DNA of 22,724 bases, taken from assembly GCA_049999805.1 (NCBI GenBank), contig JBNGIO010001919.1, positions 1-22,724 on the forward strand, written 5' to 3'. A model generated the notes under the pieces. That model saw only the letters and a program-made list of their open reading frames with translations. It ran no database searches and was not told the DNA's origin. The position numbers and the translations under genes were made by a program. This document shows, in pieces, positions 1 to 11,305 of this stretch. The stretch is from Folioceros fuciformis. Lineage: Eukaryota > Anthocerotophyta > Anthocerotopsida > Anthocerotales. Numbering within the stretch: the stretch's first letter is position 1; each line of letters starts with the position of its first letter.

Positions 1-660
1 GTAAAATATGTTTGAAACAAACTCATGACCTGAAAGGCTAGAATCTTTGCAATTCAAAGGATAAGACCTTTCGCTAGATAAGGTGCATGCATGTAAGTAG
101 GCAGGCGTACACTTGTGCGCGCTTAGTGCACTTGAAAACCATCTAAATTGTAAAATATGTTTGAAACAAACTCATAACAAACAACTTTCTTCATAAAACA
201 GAACTTTGTAAATTCATGTAACAATAGACGTTGGCCTTCTCAAACCCTTGACTTGCATAAGAAGGGATTTTGGGAGGGTAGTGTGATGCTAGATGGGTGG
301 AGTAACAAGCAAAAAATGGGGTGCTGTTAATTACTATAATTTTAGTATGGGGGGACTTGGGCCTCATTATTAGAGAAGAGGTGCTCTATAATTCTAATAT
401 ATGGGCAACACTTGTACATGGGAAGAGCTGCTCTATAATTCTAGTATAGGGGGGACTCTTAGTACTCTAGAGGAGCTGCTTTATAATTCGAGTACAGAGG
501 AAATTCTCAATACTTGGGGTAAGGGTCTAGCTCCTTACCTCATTCCCTCCATACTCTGGTTTGTATAGGATTTTGTTTATACATAAGATTTTGCTAAGAG
601 GGTCCAAGCCTTGTAGGCTTGTTTCTTCTTTTTGGAGTTGTTCTTAACCTACCCCTCCCC
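1..660. repeat. AT-rich left flank with short direct and tandem repeats
   Basis: No gene is recognisable. A 26-bp segment starting gtaaaatatgtttg at base 1 recurs exactly at 150-175, and the first copy touches the window edge, so the repeat may continue outside. Three diverged copies of a 24-bp segment (core gctctataattctagtata) lie at 378-401, 425-448 and 473-496, giving a period of about 47-48 bp. This looks like decayed transposon or LTR-type sequence, but no terminal repeat or coding domain could be tied to it. Confidence 0.6.
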
Positions 661-3027
661 TAATGCTAACTGGTGTTGTTTCTTCTATCTTCTCTCGCAC
701 AAGTCACGTCTCTTCTTAAGTTTCTTCTTTGCTGCCACCTCTTTTTCACAAATGTCCTCATACGAAATAGATTGGATTGTAGGTGGAAAATAATAAAGTT
801 CTCATTGATCAAGGTCTCATCGTCGCTAAACCTAGCATTTCTAATTATTAAAAAGTGGCATTGATTGATGCCATACCAAACCTCATCTATCTTATCACGC
901 ATACTTGTTCTCACTGTCTCTAACACATGTGCATTATCAAGCCTTGTCACAAAGTCTACTTGACCTCTACTAGTTCAATAACTCTTCCAAGACCCACATG
1001 TGGTCATTAAATTGATTACATAAAATGTTTATTTGTTTGAGTTGATTCCATGTATAGATACCTTTTGTGAGGAACTCGACATTGGAACGGGAATTTCGTC
1101 AAGTCCACTTACAAGCACATGTATGGCTTATTAAGAAGCATATGGCTAGTTTAGACGCCACAAAGGTTGTGGCCACGTCTTGACTTGTGAAGCTTTCTTA
1201 AACAAAGATCCTGAATTAGTTTTTCGAGAATGGCTAGACAAAAAATTGTGAAGTGTGCGAACTGCACAACACCTTATACGTATCAAATCTGTCACATGCG
1301 AAGTAATGTCGTAACTATGTCCTCCCGAAATCATTAATCAGATAATCCGGGTGAAACCCGGAAGAACGAACAGCGCTTTAGAAAGAAAGTCCTTGGAGAT
1401 CGATGGGTACTGGTCTTCACACCTGCTAAACACTACAGTGCTGGCTTGTGGGCCTGTACTACGGAGGTGGGTGACGACATGTAGGCTCATCCATCTCCTG
1501 GAGAACAGTCCATAAGGCTAACCTACCACACTCGAGCCATGATGTTGATGAGGCGGAGGCGGGAGTGCACATTGATGTGAGCTGTATCTAGTGCGTCTGG
1601 CGGGCGCAAGGTAGTGGTAAATTCCGCTGTCTCAACGGGTTCCGCCGACTGTTTGCTTTTGCAATTGAAGAGGCTGCCGGAGTGGCAAGTTTCGTTCAAT
1701 GAGTGCAGCATCGACTTCTCCACAGGATGCAAAGTCTCTTCGCTCCAGCGCGGGTGGATCCGCAACTTGCAAGTGGCTGAATGTTCTAGAGATAGAAGGG
1801 TCTTCGTGCGTAGCGGTGCATAAATCCGCACTGTGACTCCCTGACGTTTCTGGTAGAAGGGTTTTTGTGCCTGTAGACTTTTGGGGCTTACCGGATGCTC
1901 TGGGGACAGGTGCGGGATATAGCACCAGAAGCTTGCCGAATGCTGTTAGAAAATCCCACACAGGCAGTGCACCGAAATGGGAAGCGTTTGCTTCCCTCCT
2001 CCAAAGGAATTAAGGTGCGCGTGCGCGGGCTTTGCAGGAGGAAGTGGGTAACCTGGCGTTGAAAGAGGGAACGCACCTTCTCGTGGAGAAACATAGAGGA
2101 GGAAGAGCTCCCACCTTCCATGAGGCTGTTGTTGTAACAGCTATCAGCGGAAGGGAAGACGCATGAACAAAGTATCGCAGCCTAAAGAGTCTGCTTAGAG
2201 AATGTTCGGCAAACAGAGCGTTGTAAGGATAGGTATCTCAAGCAGAGCATGGCCGAGGGAGCTCTTGAATCATCCGCTCAGTGCAGCAGCTCAAGGGGGA
2301 ACTGTTGTGCCTGTCGGTGAATAACAGTCCTCTGCCTCCTGCTGGCAAGCATTTGCGACCGTTGCTACTGCTGCGCTCTACAATCTCGAAGGAGTAAGAA
2401 AGTCATGGACGCGCCACACCGAATGTCAGCTCCGCCAACCAGAAAGAGGGAGAAGCAATCTCGCGGCAAAGGGTAGCATGAAGAATGCCGACTGCTTTCC
2501 GTGGCCACGAATTCGACAACGCTCAGCGTCCAGAATTTGTGAACGCAGCAGTTGCTGGCGGAGCAGAGAGTGGAAACAGGAGCCAAGCAATAGGGGGAAG
2601 ACCTTGGCGGAAAGAGCGGGATAGCCTGCAGTTTCCGACGCAAGTAGGCGGCAGCAAGTGGGTGGGAGCCGCGAGGGATACGGGACAGGTGGTTGGTGGC
2701 CACGAGCCTGGGTCTATCCGCTGCCGCGGGGTCTGGGGTGGTTGTGGCTCGGGCAGGAATAAGGCAGATTCCGGCCCAATGTGGAGACGGATATTGAAAC
2801 GGATTACAGGCCGGATTAGTGGCTGGGAAATCCCGATCGGGTAGAATACGAGCATCATCTGAAGTGGGTGGTGCAGGGAGCAGCTGTGCTGATGAGGCCT
2901 GCCGCGGCGAGCAACTTGTCACCAGCAGGCTTCAAGGGACCACAGCTGCGGGCGCGGCGTACCTGTTTATGAGCGTTTCCCCAGTGTATGCTGGGAGCTG
3001 GCCAGCTGCGTATCCAGGAAAGCAGCT
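661..3027. other. Intergenic region, no gene recognised; right end should hold the LCIB-like promoter
   Basis: Open frames here (for example 666-950 and 2365-2922 on the minus strand, 2485-2844 on the plus strand) have no recognisable domain. The larger ones overlap on opposite strands in GC-rich sequence, as expected of chance frames. Base composition rises from AT-rich to GC-rich from about 1500 onward. The 5' UTR and promoter of the gene starting at 3028 must lie in the right part, but I see no convincing TATA box. Confidence 0.5.
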
Positions 3028-5080
3028 ATGGCAGCCGGAATGTGTAGCATGTCGGGCCTCGCTCTCTCCGCCGACGTCCGTAGGCTCTCGCCTGCCCTCC
3101 CCGTCCGCGGGGTTGATCCGCTGCGTCTCGCAGGCCCCCGCAGGCTCCATGTAGTGTCCGCTTCTGCGTCTGCGAACTCGCAGACCGCTGGAGAGGAGCT
3201 GAAGCTGGAGGCACAGCCACAACAGAGCTATGCCGCCTCTGGTGCGCCTGCGGCCGCGCCCTTCTGCCTCCCTCTGCTTGCGTGCTGTTGGTAATCGCAG
3301 GGTGGTTGGTTGGCGTGTCTGATCGAATCGAGTGGGCTGGTTGGTGGCATTGTGTTCTGCAGTCCGGGAGACTATGCCCTTCGCTTCTGCTTCCACTTCC
3401 GTGGAGGCGCCTCCTCCCTCAGCGCCTGTAGAGGGCTCAGGGAAGTCGCCTGTCTTCCTGTACGTGGCGGCGGCCTTGGCAGCTGTGGGGATCTTCGCTG
3501 CTCTTAAGGCCCGTGGAGGCGCTGCCCCGGCCCCCGTTGCACCGGTTGCCCCACCGGCTCCCCTCTCCAAGCTGCAGAAGCCCCGCCGGGATCTCGCCCC
3601 TGCGACTTTGAAGAAGATTTCCACTGACTTCTCTGTGGCCGTTGTGGACAACAAGTTCGTGAAGAGCGTGGGCTCAGCTTTGGCTGGTCTCGGCTTCACC
3701 AAGTATGAGCTTTCACTCTGAGGCGTCTTGGAAAATGGCTGGATTGATCCCGGCACGGATTGCTAACAGTCATTCCCAACGGTTTTCGTTGATGCAGGGA
3801 GAACACCATTGCCTTGGTTAGTACCTGCAGGGATGAGATCACAAGACCACTCGTCGGGCTTGTGGAAGAGGTGGGTAGCCTTAGGATCTTTGTTACTCGT
3901 CTTGCGCTTTGTTTTCCTCGTTCCCGTCTTTAAACGTGCCTGCGCCTATCAGATCTACGGTGACACATTCAACATCGCTGGTCTTGGTGGTGCCATCGTC
4001 TGTGGCAAAGTCGGGTTCAAGGCTGGCATTGGTCACGCACCAGATGCCAAGCAGGACCGAGAGAAGTGTGAGTGGCCTCTCGTCGTTTCTTTCAAGATGG
4101 CGACCTAGCTTCAACAGCTGAACTGTTGTCGCACACTCCTAAGCTCTCACTTTCTAGCATCTGACCCTGAGGTTGATTTTCACTTCTATGCCTATGCAGA
4201 CGTGTTTTTCGCCTTCCCTCACGTTGGTGTTGATGAGCAAGGTAAGCCCTGCTCGAACCGCACTCCCATTTTCGGTTTAGGTTGCACCTTAGTGGAATCG
4301 TACCGGGAACAGCAGTACCCTTCCTAATTGCACTGACGTAGTACTACAGGTAACGAGGGCCTTGTAAAGAGAGAAGGCCAAGCCAAGCCATCCACTGCCT
4401 GTGCTGCTCTCCTTGCAGTCAAGGGTGAGATTGAGCGGGGAGCCTCCCCCCATTCTGGACCTCTGCCCCTCGATGACATGGAGTTCGGCCTTCTCAAGGC
4501 CAAGCTCCTGAACTGGGTCAGTCAGTGCTCTTTCTTGTCTGCATGTGTAATGCAAACTTTGGGTAAACCTTCGCTCACTTCTTAACCCCGCAGTATCCGC
4601 AGAGCGCTGCAAAGAACAAGACCAAAGTGAGCCTTATTGACGTGACAAAGGCAGCTGAACAGGTAAAGTCCTTTCTTGTTCTGTGAGCTGTCCGTTTTCA
4701 GAACTACTTCAGACATTCTGACTGCCATTGGATTGTAGGTCATTAGGGAGGATATCGATGATTTGATCTCCAAAGTTGTAGACCCGAAGAAGGCCGACTA
4801 TGCCGTGGTAACAGGCATTCAGATCCACGCTGCGTGCCCCTGCGGTACCGGCGCCTGGACACCTGAGCATCTTGTCGATTACATTGCCCCTGGTGAGTCT
4901 TGGTGGGCACGGTCCCTTCTGTCAACATTCGCAGTGCCCTGCAAAAGTCACATTGGATTGATCTCTCTTGTTCCAGGTACTATGTATGCTGTCGTAAATG
5001 GACAACGATATCTCTTGAAGACAGATGGCAAGAATTTCTACACAGAGAAGGCCAGCGACCCTGTCCTTACACCCGCTTAG
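3028..5080 (+). CDS. LCIB-family carbonic-anhydrase-like protein, plastid-targeted, with a membrane segment
   Basis: Exons 3028-3241, 3363-3702, 3798-3870, 3953-4067, 4200-4241, 4350-4516, 4594-4662, 4739-4892, 4977-5080 encode 425 residues; all introns are GT-AG and keep frame. Residues 1-45 resemble a chloroplast transit peptide ending near VVSASAS. A hydrophobic helix spans about 101-119, followed by a Pro/Ala linker (123-138). The C-terminal domain matches the LCIB/LCIC beta-carbonic-anhydrase-like family: CRDEITR (C195, D197, R201), FNIAGLGGAIVCGKVGF, FPHVGV (H255), STACAAL (C279) and the late VVTGIQIH strand. C195, H255 and C279 are the expected zinc ligands, with D197/R201 as the probable catalytic pair. 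The family interconverts CO2 and bicarbonate around the pyrenoid, although some members appear inactive. The first intron and the start codon are the least certain parts. It converges on FCF1, 610 bp away. Confidence 0.8.
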
Positions 5081-5690
5081 TCTGACATCCTGACTCGACG
5101 ATACGCCCAAAAGGATAGAGCACTTGCGAAACTTTGGCTAGACCATTATACAGATGTGTGTAAAATCGTTTAAAATTTACGTTCAATGTAATTGAGTTAT
5201 TTTCTATACTTATACATTTTGTAAATTAACCGGGAAGGAAAAGTTGAATACTATCTTGATGGTCAATATGTGCGAAAATGGTACCCATACAATAAGTATC
5301 TCTGACCTGTTCACAACAGCTACCGAATTTGCAGCTGCCAATCATATCGCGCAGAAGACATCTTCTATAGAATAGTCAACAATCTCCAACCACAAAGAAA
5401 CAAAATATTATTCCCTACTCTTATAAGTGTAAGGACGAAGAAAAGACTCCTTCCACAAGTTACTTCCTAGGTGACAGACACCTCTCCATAAGCGGATTTC
5501 ACATGCCTTCTTTTTCAGGGACGACTTGGTCGTCTGGGCCACACGAACGAGACAAAAGTCAGCACCGCGGCAAACTCAATGAGGGCTCCACGTGAAATAA
5601 TGAGATGTGACTCAGACTTACCAACATTAAAAGGGTATTTCGAACAGCTCGTGCAGGAAGACGGGAGTAAAGAAAACGGTCTTGACAAAG
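5081..5690. other. Convergent intergenic region between the LCIB-like gene and FCF1
   Basis: Holds the 3' UTRs of the two convergent genes. The AT-rich stretch at 5155-5235 contains several TGTAA/TGTAAA motifs downstream of the LCIB-like stop, which could belong to its polyadenylation region. No further coding sequence or RNA gene was seen. Confidence 0.5.
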
Positions 5691-7069
5691 CTACATTCTG
5701 GGAGCTGTAAGACAAACAGCACGATAAAAATTGAATTTCCATGGAAAACAAATAATATATCCACATACAAGTGGAAAACGAATACCCTGCAGAGGCCACG
5801 TAGGACTCACCTCCTCCAATAGCCGCTTCTGGTAGCCGTTCAATGGAATACCGGTGTTGAGTGATGTACATGATGGGCACACCTGGAATCTGGATGGAAC
5901 AGATGTATACGGGGTATGTGTCACTGGACGTATACCAAGGCCAATAGCTGATCAAAGGAGCTTCCACGCGACTCGAAAGAGAGAGTTCAAACCTTGCGTA
6001 TACGTCGTTTCAGATCCCGATCACATGTTGCAACAATGTAGCACTTGTGCTGCAAGGAGAAGCTTTTGTCACGACATGAACACTTCTGCAGAAATGGCTG
6101 CAATCCACTTAACTCAAAAGCGGTATCCCTTTGCCCACCTGATTGACTCGATGGACAAGGCAATCATCGGCATATGTTCCCTTGTGAGAACAGGGCAACC
6201 TGTTGAACGCTGGATTCTTGGCAATTCTGCAGGCGGTGAAGATCTTAGCAACCAGTCCGAGGAAGGAAGGAAACGTCCTGCACGTCTGAAAAGAAATGAG
6301 GGTTTTACTTGAGCGCCACCCGATACTTATCGCCAAGCTTTTCCAGTTCTGCCATGACACAGTCTGTGATGCAGGGAGTGCCTGAAGATAAACAAACATA
6401 CACAGGGTGTGAAGCCATCATATCCAAACGGTGGCTTAAAATGTGTCACGGAAGACATGTTTCAAAAGCAATCAAATTCACTCCTTACACTTTGCATAAA
6501 GACAATCCATCATGGCCTTCTCCAAGTCCAGCTGCAAACCACGGAGACCTCTTAGTAAGAAGAGACGTTGCAAAGCAAGATTCCAAGGTATACTCACAGA
6601 CACAGGAAAAGAGGCAGGAAGCCAGCGTACCTTGTTCTGAATGGAGAAATTGATGAAGTTAGTGTCCACCAGAACCTGATAAGGCGGCCCTAACGCAGTG
6701 TTGTACTTGAAAAACAAGGCAGATGAGGTATTAGGGCTGACAACACACCATAGACATGAGTAAGTAGCGTGATCGCTCTCGGTCAGGGCGAACGGTAGTA
6801 GAGGCATCTCACAATCCTTCGAGAGAAACGAGCTTCGGTGATAAGCTACTCACACATTCCGTGGTAGCTTTTCCTTCGGAGACGGCTTCTTTGCAGGATT
6901 GAGGACTTCTTCTTTGTACCTGGACAAGCATCCTATGAATACCACCAAAACTATCTTCAACTCGATTGTGAGGGCAGACATCACGGGCACGTACGTACTT
7001 TTTTATGGCCTTGGGAGTGATCATGCGCTTCACCTCCGCGAACTTCCGCGTCTTCTTCGCCTTGCCCAT
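5691..7069 (-). CDS. FCF1: rRNA-processing PIN-domain endonuclease FCF1/UTP24
   Basis: Exons in coding order: 7069-6999, 6919-6854, 6736-6631, 6531-6489, 6381-6309, 6226-6139, 6049-5993, 5889-5811, 5704-5691. They give 198 residues, close to the usual length of about 190-200, all with GT-AG introns. The start MGKAKKTRKFA is the signature N terminus of the family; the end reads AIGGGAPRM. PIN-domain landmarks are YQVLVDTNFINFSIQNK (D70), CITDCVMAELEKLG (E107), CSHKGTYADDCLVHRV (D140/D141) and VATCDRDLKRRIRK (D159), so the acidic metal-binding set is intact. In the SSU processome of the nucleolus this nuclease cleaves pre-rRNA at sites A1 and A2 during 18S rRNA maturation. It is a single-copy-type housekeeping gene with no obvious link to its neighbours. 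Confidence 0.96.
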
Positions 7070-7689
7070 GTTTGAAGGTCAGGCTGGCAGCTTTCCGGCG
7101 GCGGTGAACAACAAGCCGAAAATGGATTCTAAGCTACGTGCATAGTCGTTAAAATAAAGTCGAGATTTCTCTACTCGTTACAGATCCTAAATTTATACGG
7201 AAACTCGTTTTAATACTATACAATACTAAAATTGACACTAAAATTAGTTTTAGTAGTTACTACTTTCATGCTATGACGACGAAAAATTGTCGCCCTCCTT
7301 GACCGTGTGGCTTTCGGTGGTGCAAAGGTGGTTGGTGTTGCCTCCATCGTTGGTGTTTACAATTGCAGTTTTTCCATCTTCCGCTGTTCCTGACAAATAT
7401 TGTCAACATGAGGTCAGTTTTGGATGCCGGATGCCACTGTTGAGCGCTCGGGTATGTTCAGAAAGGAAGTTGTGAAGCCACAAACGGCCTTTTCTCATCA
7501 GAGATAGTGAACCATCTATGAGGAAGCCTTAACAATTGACACTTCAAGAGCAAGTCGATTTGATTGGTGGTAAGGTGGTTGAAAATAGTAGCTACTTTGA
7601 TGTCCTCAAGGTTTGTAAGGATGATGCCCCGACTTCCAAAACAAAATGAGCATTTTAGGCGAACTTTTGAAGGAGGAGGACTGAAGGAG
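7070..7689. other. FCF1 upstream region, no gene supported
   Basis: Bases 7140-7265 are AT-rich with short repeated TAAAATT/ACTAAAAT words and should contain the FCF1 promoter, read leftward. From about 7290 to 7640 a plus-strand frame gives short stretches that look somewhat coding, but stops interrupt it and I recognise no family. It may be a gene relic. Confidence 0.4.
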
Positions 7690-8764
7690 AGAGATGCAGG
7701 AAGTTCTCACCTATGCTTCAACTGCAAGGCAGCAGAGCTTGCACAGGCATGTAGAAGGCAAGCAAAAGTAACAAGGTCAGCCAAAGTCAGGCCATGGCCC
7801 TCCTGCTCCATTTGTCCATACATAACAAGCACCTTTGGTCGAGCGGTTCCTCACCATATATTATGTACCCGAGTACCAGGGTGTTTCCTGTCACCACATC
7901 GCGTGTGTTCCTGCCTGCAAGACCCTGTTTTAGGGCTGCCGTCCAGTTCATCCCATCTTGCATGCAATGTCCGAGGCAGTTGCCCACCAGCACGTTCTCC
8001 AACCGTCCTCTTCCCAGCATCTGCGAGTAGAGCTGCTGCCCTTGTGTTATCCACCAACGAAGCTTGCACAGGGGGCCTTCCGGAGGCAATCAAATGTAGA
8101 ATGGTTGTCCTTTATGCTCCATGTGTCCCTACACACCAGGGGCCCCTTGGAAGACTCCTTAAGCTTGCTCTGCATACCCAGCAATCAAGCCATATAAATG
8201 ATTCCATGTCACCACAGTTTTGGTGTTCAAGCTGTCAAAAGCCTGGCGTGGATGTTAACATCCAGTTCCCCACACTTTGCATATCCAGCGATCAGGGCAC
8301 ACCTCCTTTCTGGCCATTGCTGTCAGAAACCCGGCGGCAGTGCATCGACCTTTCAGTTCACCCCATTTTGCATAAATGTCCACAAGGCGGGAGACCGCCA
8401 CATATCATCCACCAGTCCCTCTTTCGGCAAGCAGTGAGTACATCAGCTGCCTGCAGTTTAGTAAGGCACCAGTTCTTGCAAGGGTTTGAGAAGGCATGCA
8501 GGCCAAAGTAACAACATTACAGAATCAGCCCCTGGTGCCCCACTTGTCCATCCATACAGAGCAAGTGCCTCATGTTCGAGTCCTCGCTCAGCATGTGTAC
8601 CCAGCTATCAGGGCGTCATGTCACCAGATTCTGTGTTCATGCAGGCTGTCAAAAAAGTCCGGCGTGCAAGTTTCAGTCCACCACATCTTGAGTACCCAGA
8701 TACAGTACCAGGGGATTTCCTGTGGACACAGAGCCCTTCTCACTACATGCAATCCTCCTCGTGA
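7690..8764 (-). pseudogene. Degenerate PLS-class pentatricopeptide repeat (PPR) gene fragment
   Basis: Read on the minus strand, this region gives PPR repeat remnants scattered over several frames. From upstream to downstream these are YSRCGGLKLARRTFL (near 8694) with ALIAGY (near 8613), LVDIYAKWGELK (near 8375), ALIAGYAKCGELDV (near 8298), LIAGYAEQA (near 8190), VLVGNCL followed by NTLVLGY (8010-7880) and VTFACLLHACASSAAL (near 7772). These match the LVDMYAKCG / WNALIAGYAQHG / VTFxxLLxACA signatures of plant PLS-type repeats, and like segments recur at roughly 310-420 bp, about one P-L-S triplet. In-frame stops (for example near 8404 and 8610) and frameshifts break it, and I saw no E or DYW domain and no start. 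Intact relatives are organelle RNA-binding and editing factors. The longer plus-strand open frame over the same bases is its antisense shadow. Confidence 0.85.
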
Positions 8765-10895
8765 GGTGTTATAGGAAGTGGCCAGCAACACCCTGAGCGA
8801 TTCAGCCCCCTCGATGCACAGGGGACCCCCAAATGAGATGCGCTAAATGGGATGGGACTTAAGCTTTCTTGCCCCTGGCATTCTGTACTTACAGAGGTCT
8901 GACAGGAGAGCTGCTCCTGCTCCTGCACATGCGAAAGCCGATACGACCTGGTCCTCAAGCACGATGGTGGAGCAGGCTCGCAGTCGGTCCCAAACTGGCC
9001 ACACTGCTGAGGGATGAAATCTTCATGGCGTAGGTTCTGTCCAGACCCAAGTGGCCTAGTACTCGGACGTAGTCAGGATGAATCGTGCTGACGGGCTGGC
9101 TTTGCTTTCCAGTTGTTCCGTGGCAAGTGCGAGCCGGTGGGCCAGCACGAATCTTGGCCACTAGGAAGGGATGAGCAGAGGCGAGACAGCAGCAACATGT
9201 GCTTGCTTGCCTCGCTATTCAGCCGAAGCATGGAGAGCCCACAAAATTGGTGACGTGACGCCAGCGTCAAGTGGACACACACCCGGAATTGGCAATTCCA
9301 TATCCATCCAGGGCCAAAACCCAGGCGAAGAATAACAAGGAACAATGTGTGGGGAAGTACATATATAATAAACGAGACGGCTTTACGTGGGTTATTATAA
9401 TACACCACAAGGCAATAACACGACGGGTGGACAGTGGATCGTAGATGGTACTTGGTAGTTGCACTTCCAGCAGATATAGGTGATCTCGATCGGGTGGAAG
9501 GTGGGCTTGTTGAAGTCAGGCCTGCGTCACGATTGTAAGGACAGTTTTGGTACGGTGGGCAGCCAATGGAAAGAGTGCAGCTCAATCATCTCCTCGCTAT
9601 CCAGAAGCTGTGGTGCTGGGTCGCCAGCCAGTCAGCTTCATCTGTCCCTCCTGTAGGCACCTAGTCCTCACTCTTCGCAATTCCAAGAGGTATGGCACTG
9701 GTTTCAGCACACCCAACACGATATCAGTTGCGACAAGTGGGCGATTCTGAAATCTTTGACACTCTGTCCAAGCCCAAATGCAGGCGTCTCTTCTTCCTTC
9801 GCCCTTTGTCTGGTAAGAAACTTGGCTCGGCTTTGCCGTTTGCATGTTAGGTCCAAAATAGAACATGGTCTCGTCTGATGATCGCTTTGCTTGCTTGCAG
9901 ACACAATTTCTGGTCGCTGCAGAAATTGCATGGTCCCCGGGTCGATTGGAACAGATCGCTTTAATTCTTTTTACAGAAATGCGGAGGCAATAAAAGAAGG
10001 CAAAACAGCTACTGACTGGCCTCAGGGTAATAGCTTCTGACGAATTCAAAGCATCCCACGCTCCCAAAGTGCAATGAGGCATTGTGAATGATGTTATAAG
10101 GTAGATGGGCTCTTCGTAAGGTAGGTACTGAGAAGCCCATGTCATAATCAGGAATCCGTGGCTGGCCGCACAGTTCCGAACAAATGAGCTTCAACTACGA
10201 CACCAACGTCCTGGTGCTAATTACCAACATGTAGGCAATCGAGAATTGGATATGCAAGGGGAGAAACCCCTCCCAGACAAGCATCTCGTCTGCTATATCT
10301 GTAGCGAAGCTCAAGAAAATACATCCCCTCGAAGATATGGCCGACACCACTAGTGTGGTGAAGGCTAGGGGTCAGGAAGCACGGTTACCAGAGGACGTAA
10401 AACAATTGTGGATCCTCCAATCAGGGGAGATAGAGTGATATGTGCCATTGAATCCTCCTCCTAAGGCACGTTCAAGACTTCTTATACATCAGCTGGCAAT
10501 TGATACAGAGCCTCCCACAATCGGTCACAGGAGCTGGGTGCCAGATATCAATCCTTCACGCTCTCTTGAAACATCTTGAACAAATATCTATAGAGCATGT
10601 TGAGAACAGATAACGGGAGGACCAATAAGAAGGGATACAGGGTGACTGACGGCAGCCGACGCTAGAGATTTTATAACTTTTCTTTTCACTCAAAGTATAT
10701 GGACGTCCGACCATGCGTTTCGGGGTACGTACAGTAGAGTACTGTGGCAATCGCGGAAAGGCGACGTTCGGACAGCATCAACCTCGAGAAAGGCCGGCCC
10801 GATAGGCCGGGCGGCTGCGTCTGAATCTCCGAAGTGATGAATGCTTCACTCCGGTAGAATCCTACGTGACATGTCATGCCCCATCCATCCACATA
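8765..10895. other. Long intergenic region, no gene recognised
   Basis: Minus-strand open frames at 9073-9585 (170 aa) and 9597-10145 (182 aa) are the longest here. Neither shows a domain I recognise, and no start context, splice pattern or conserved motif supports them. Bases 8765-8960 may be further decayed upstream sequence of the PPR relic. An AT-rich patch with TATATAATAAA at 9360-9371 could be a promoter or poly(A) remnant of an old retroelement, but no LTR ends were found. Confidence 0.4.
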
Positions 10896-11305
10896 ACTCC
10901 ATACGCATGAGGCCAGCCAGCACACATACGGTTTTGCCTCGACCGCGATGCATTGTGCCATGCGAGTAAGCGCCGCCGGCAAAAGGACCTGGGCCGGCTG
11001 AATGAAAGCCTACACAATCCCTCCCGCCACCGCTCGCCGTGACCCGTTTCCTCTTCACCCTGCCCACTTCCTCTCCGACAGCCCCGCGCACGTTCCTCTT
11101 GGACCCCGTCCACGAGCTGACGCGACCGGACGTGGGCGGGCTCAGGAGGAAACGGGTCACGGCAAGCAACCGCGGGAGGGATCTTGTAAGCTTCATTCAG
11201 CCGGCCTGGTCCTCTTGCCTGCGGCGCTTACGCGCATGGCACAATGCGTCGCGGTCGCGGCAAAACCGTATGTGTACTGGCCAGCCTCAGGAGGCGTATG
11301 GAGTT
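10896..11305. repeat. Long imperfect inverted repeat (foldback element)
   Basis: The left arm, about 10896-11067, is the reverse complement of the right arm, about 11132-11305, with a 64-bp spacer. Blocks shared between the left arm and the complement of the right arm include AACTCCATACGC, ACACATACGGTTTTGCC, GCATTGTGCCATGCG, GGCCGGCTGAATGAA, ATCCCTCCCGC and GCCGTGACCCGTTTCCTC. By eye identity is roughly 80-85% over about 170 bp. Transcription of either strand would give a long hairpin. It could be a foldback transposon, a tail-to-tail duplication or a small-RNA source. It ends about 0.56 kb before the alpha carbonic anhydrase start codon. Confidence 0.9.

Noticed and set aside
1230-1337. Short plus-strand frame starting MARQKIVKCANC with a CxxC motif
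   Set aside because: Only 35 codons, no neighbouring exon or family match; a chance frame is likely.
2365-2922. Overlapping frames of 185 and 119 codons on opposite strands
   Set aside because: They overlap each other, have low-complexity composition and no recognisable family.
2932-3756. Minus-strand open frame of 274 codons
   Set aside because: It lies antisense to exons 1 and 2 of the LCIB-like gene in GC-rich sequence and has no domain; the plus-strand splice model explains the region.
7564-8511. Plus-strand open frame of 315 codons
   Set aside because: It is the antisense shadow of the PPR relic, whose minus strand carries recognisable PPR motifs.
8570-8600. TTCGAGTCC resembling a tRNA T-loop
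   Set aside because: No matching acceptor, D or anticodon arms; the bases belong to the PPR relic.
9073-10145. Two minus-strand frames of 170 and 182 codons, first suspected as retrotransposon pol
   Set aside because: No protease, reverse transcriptase, RNase H or integrase motif could be found.
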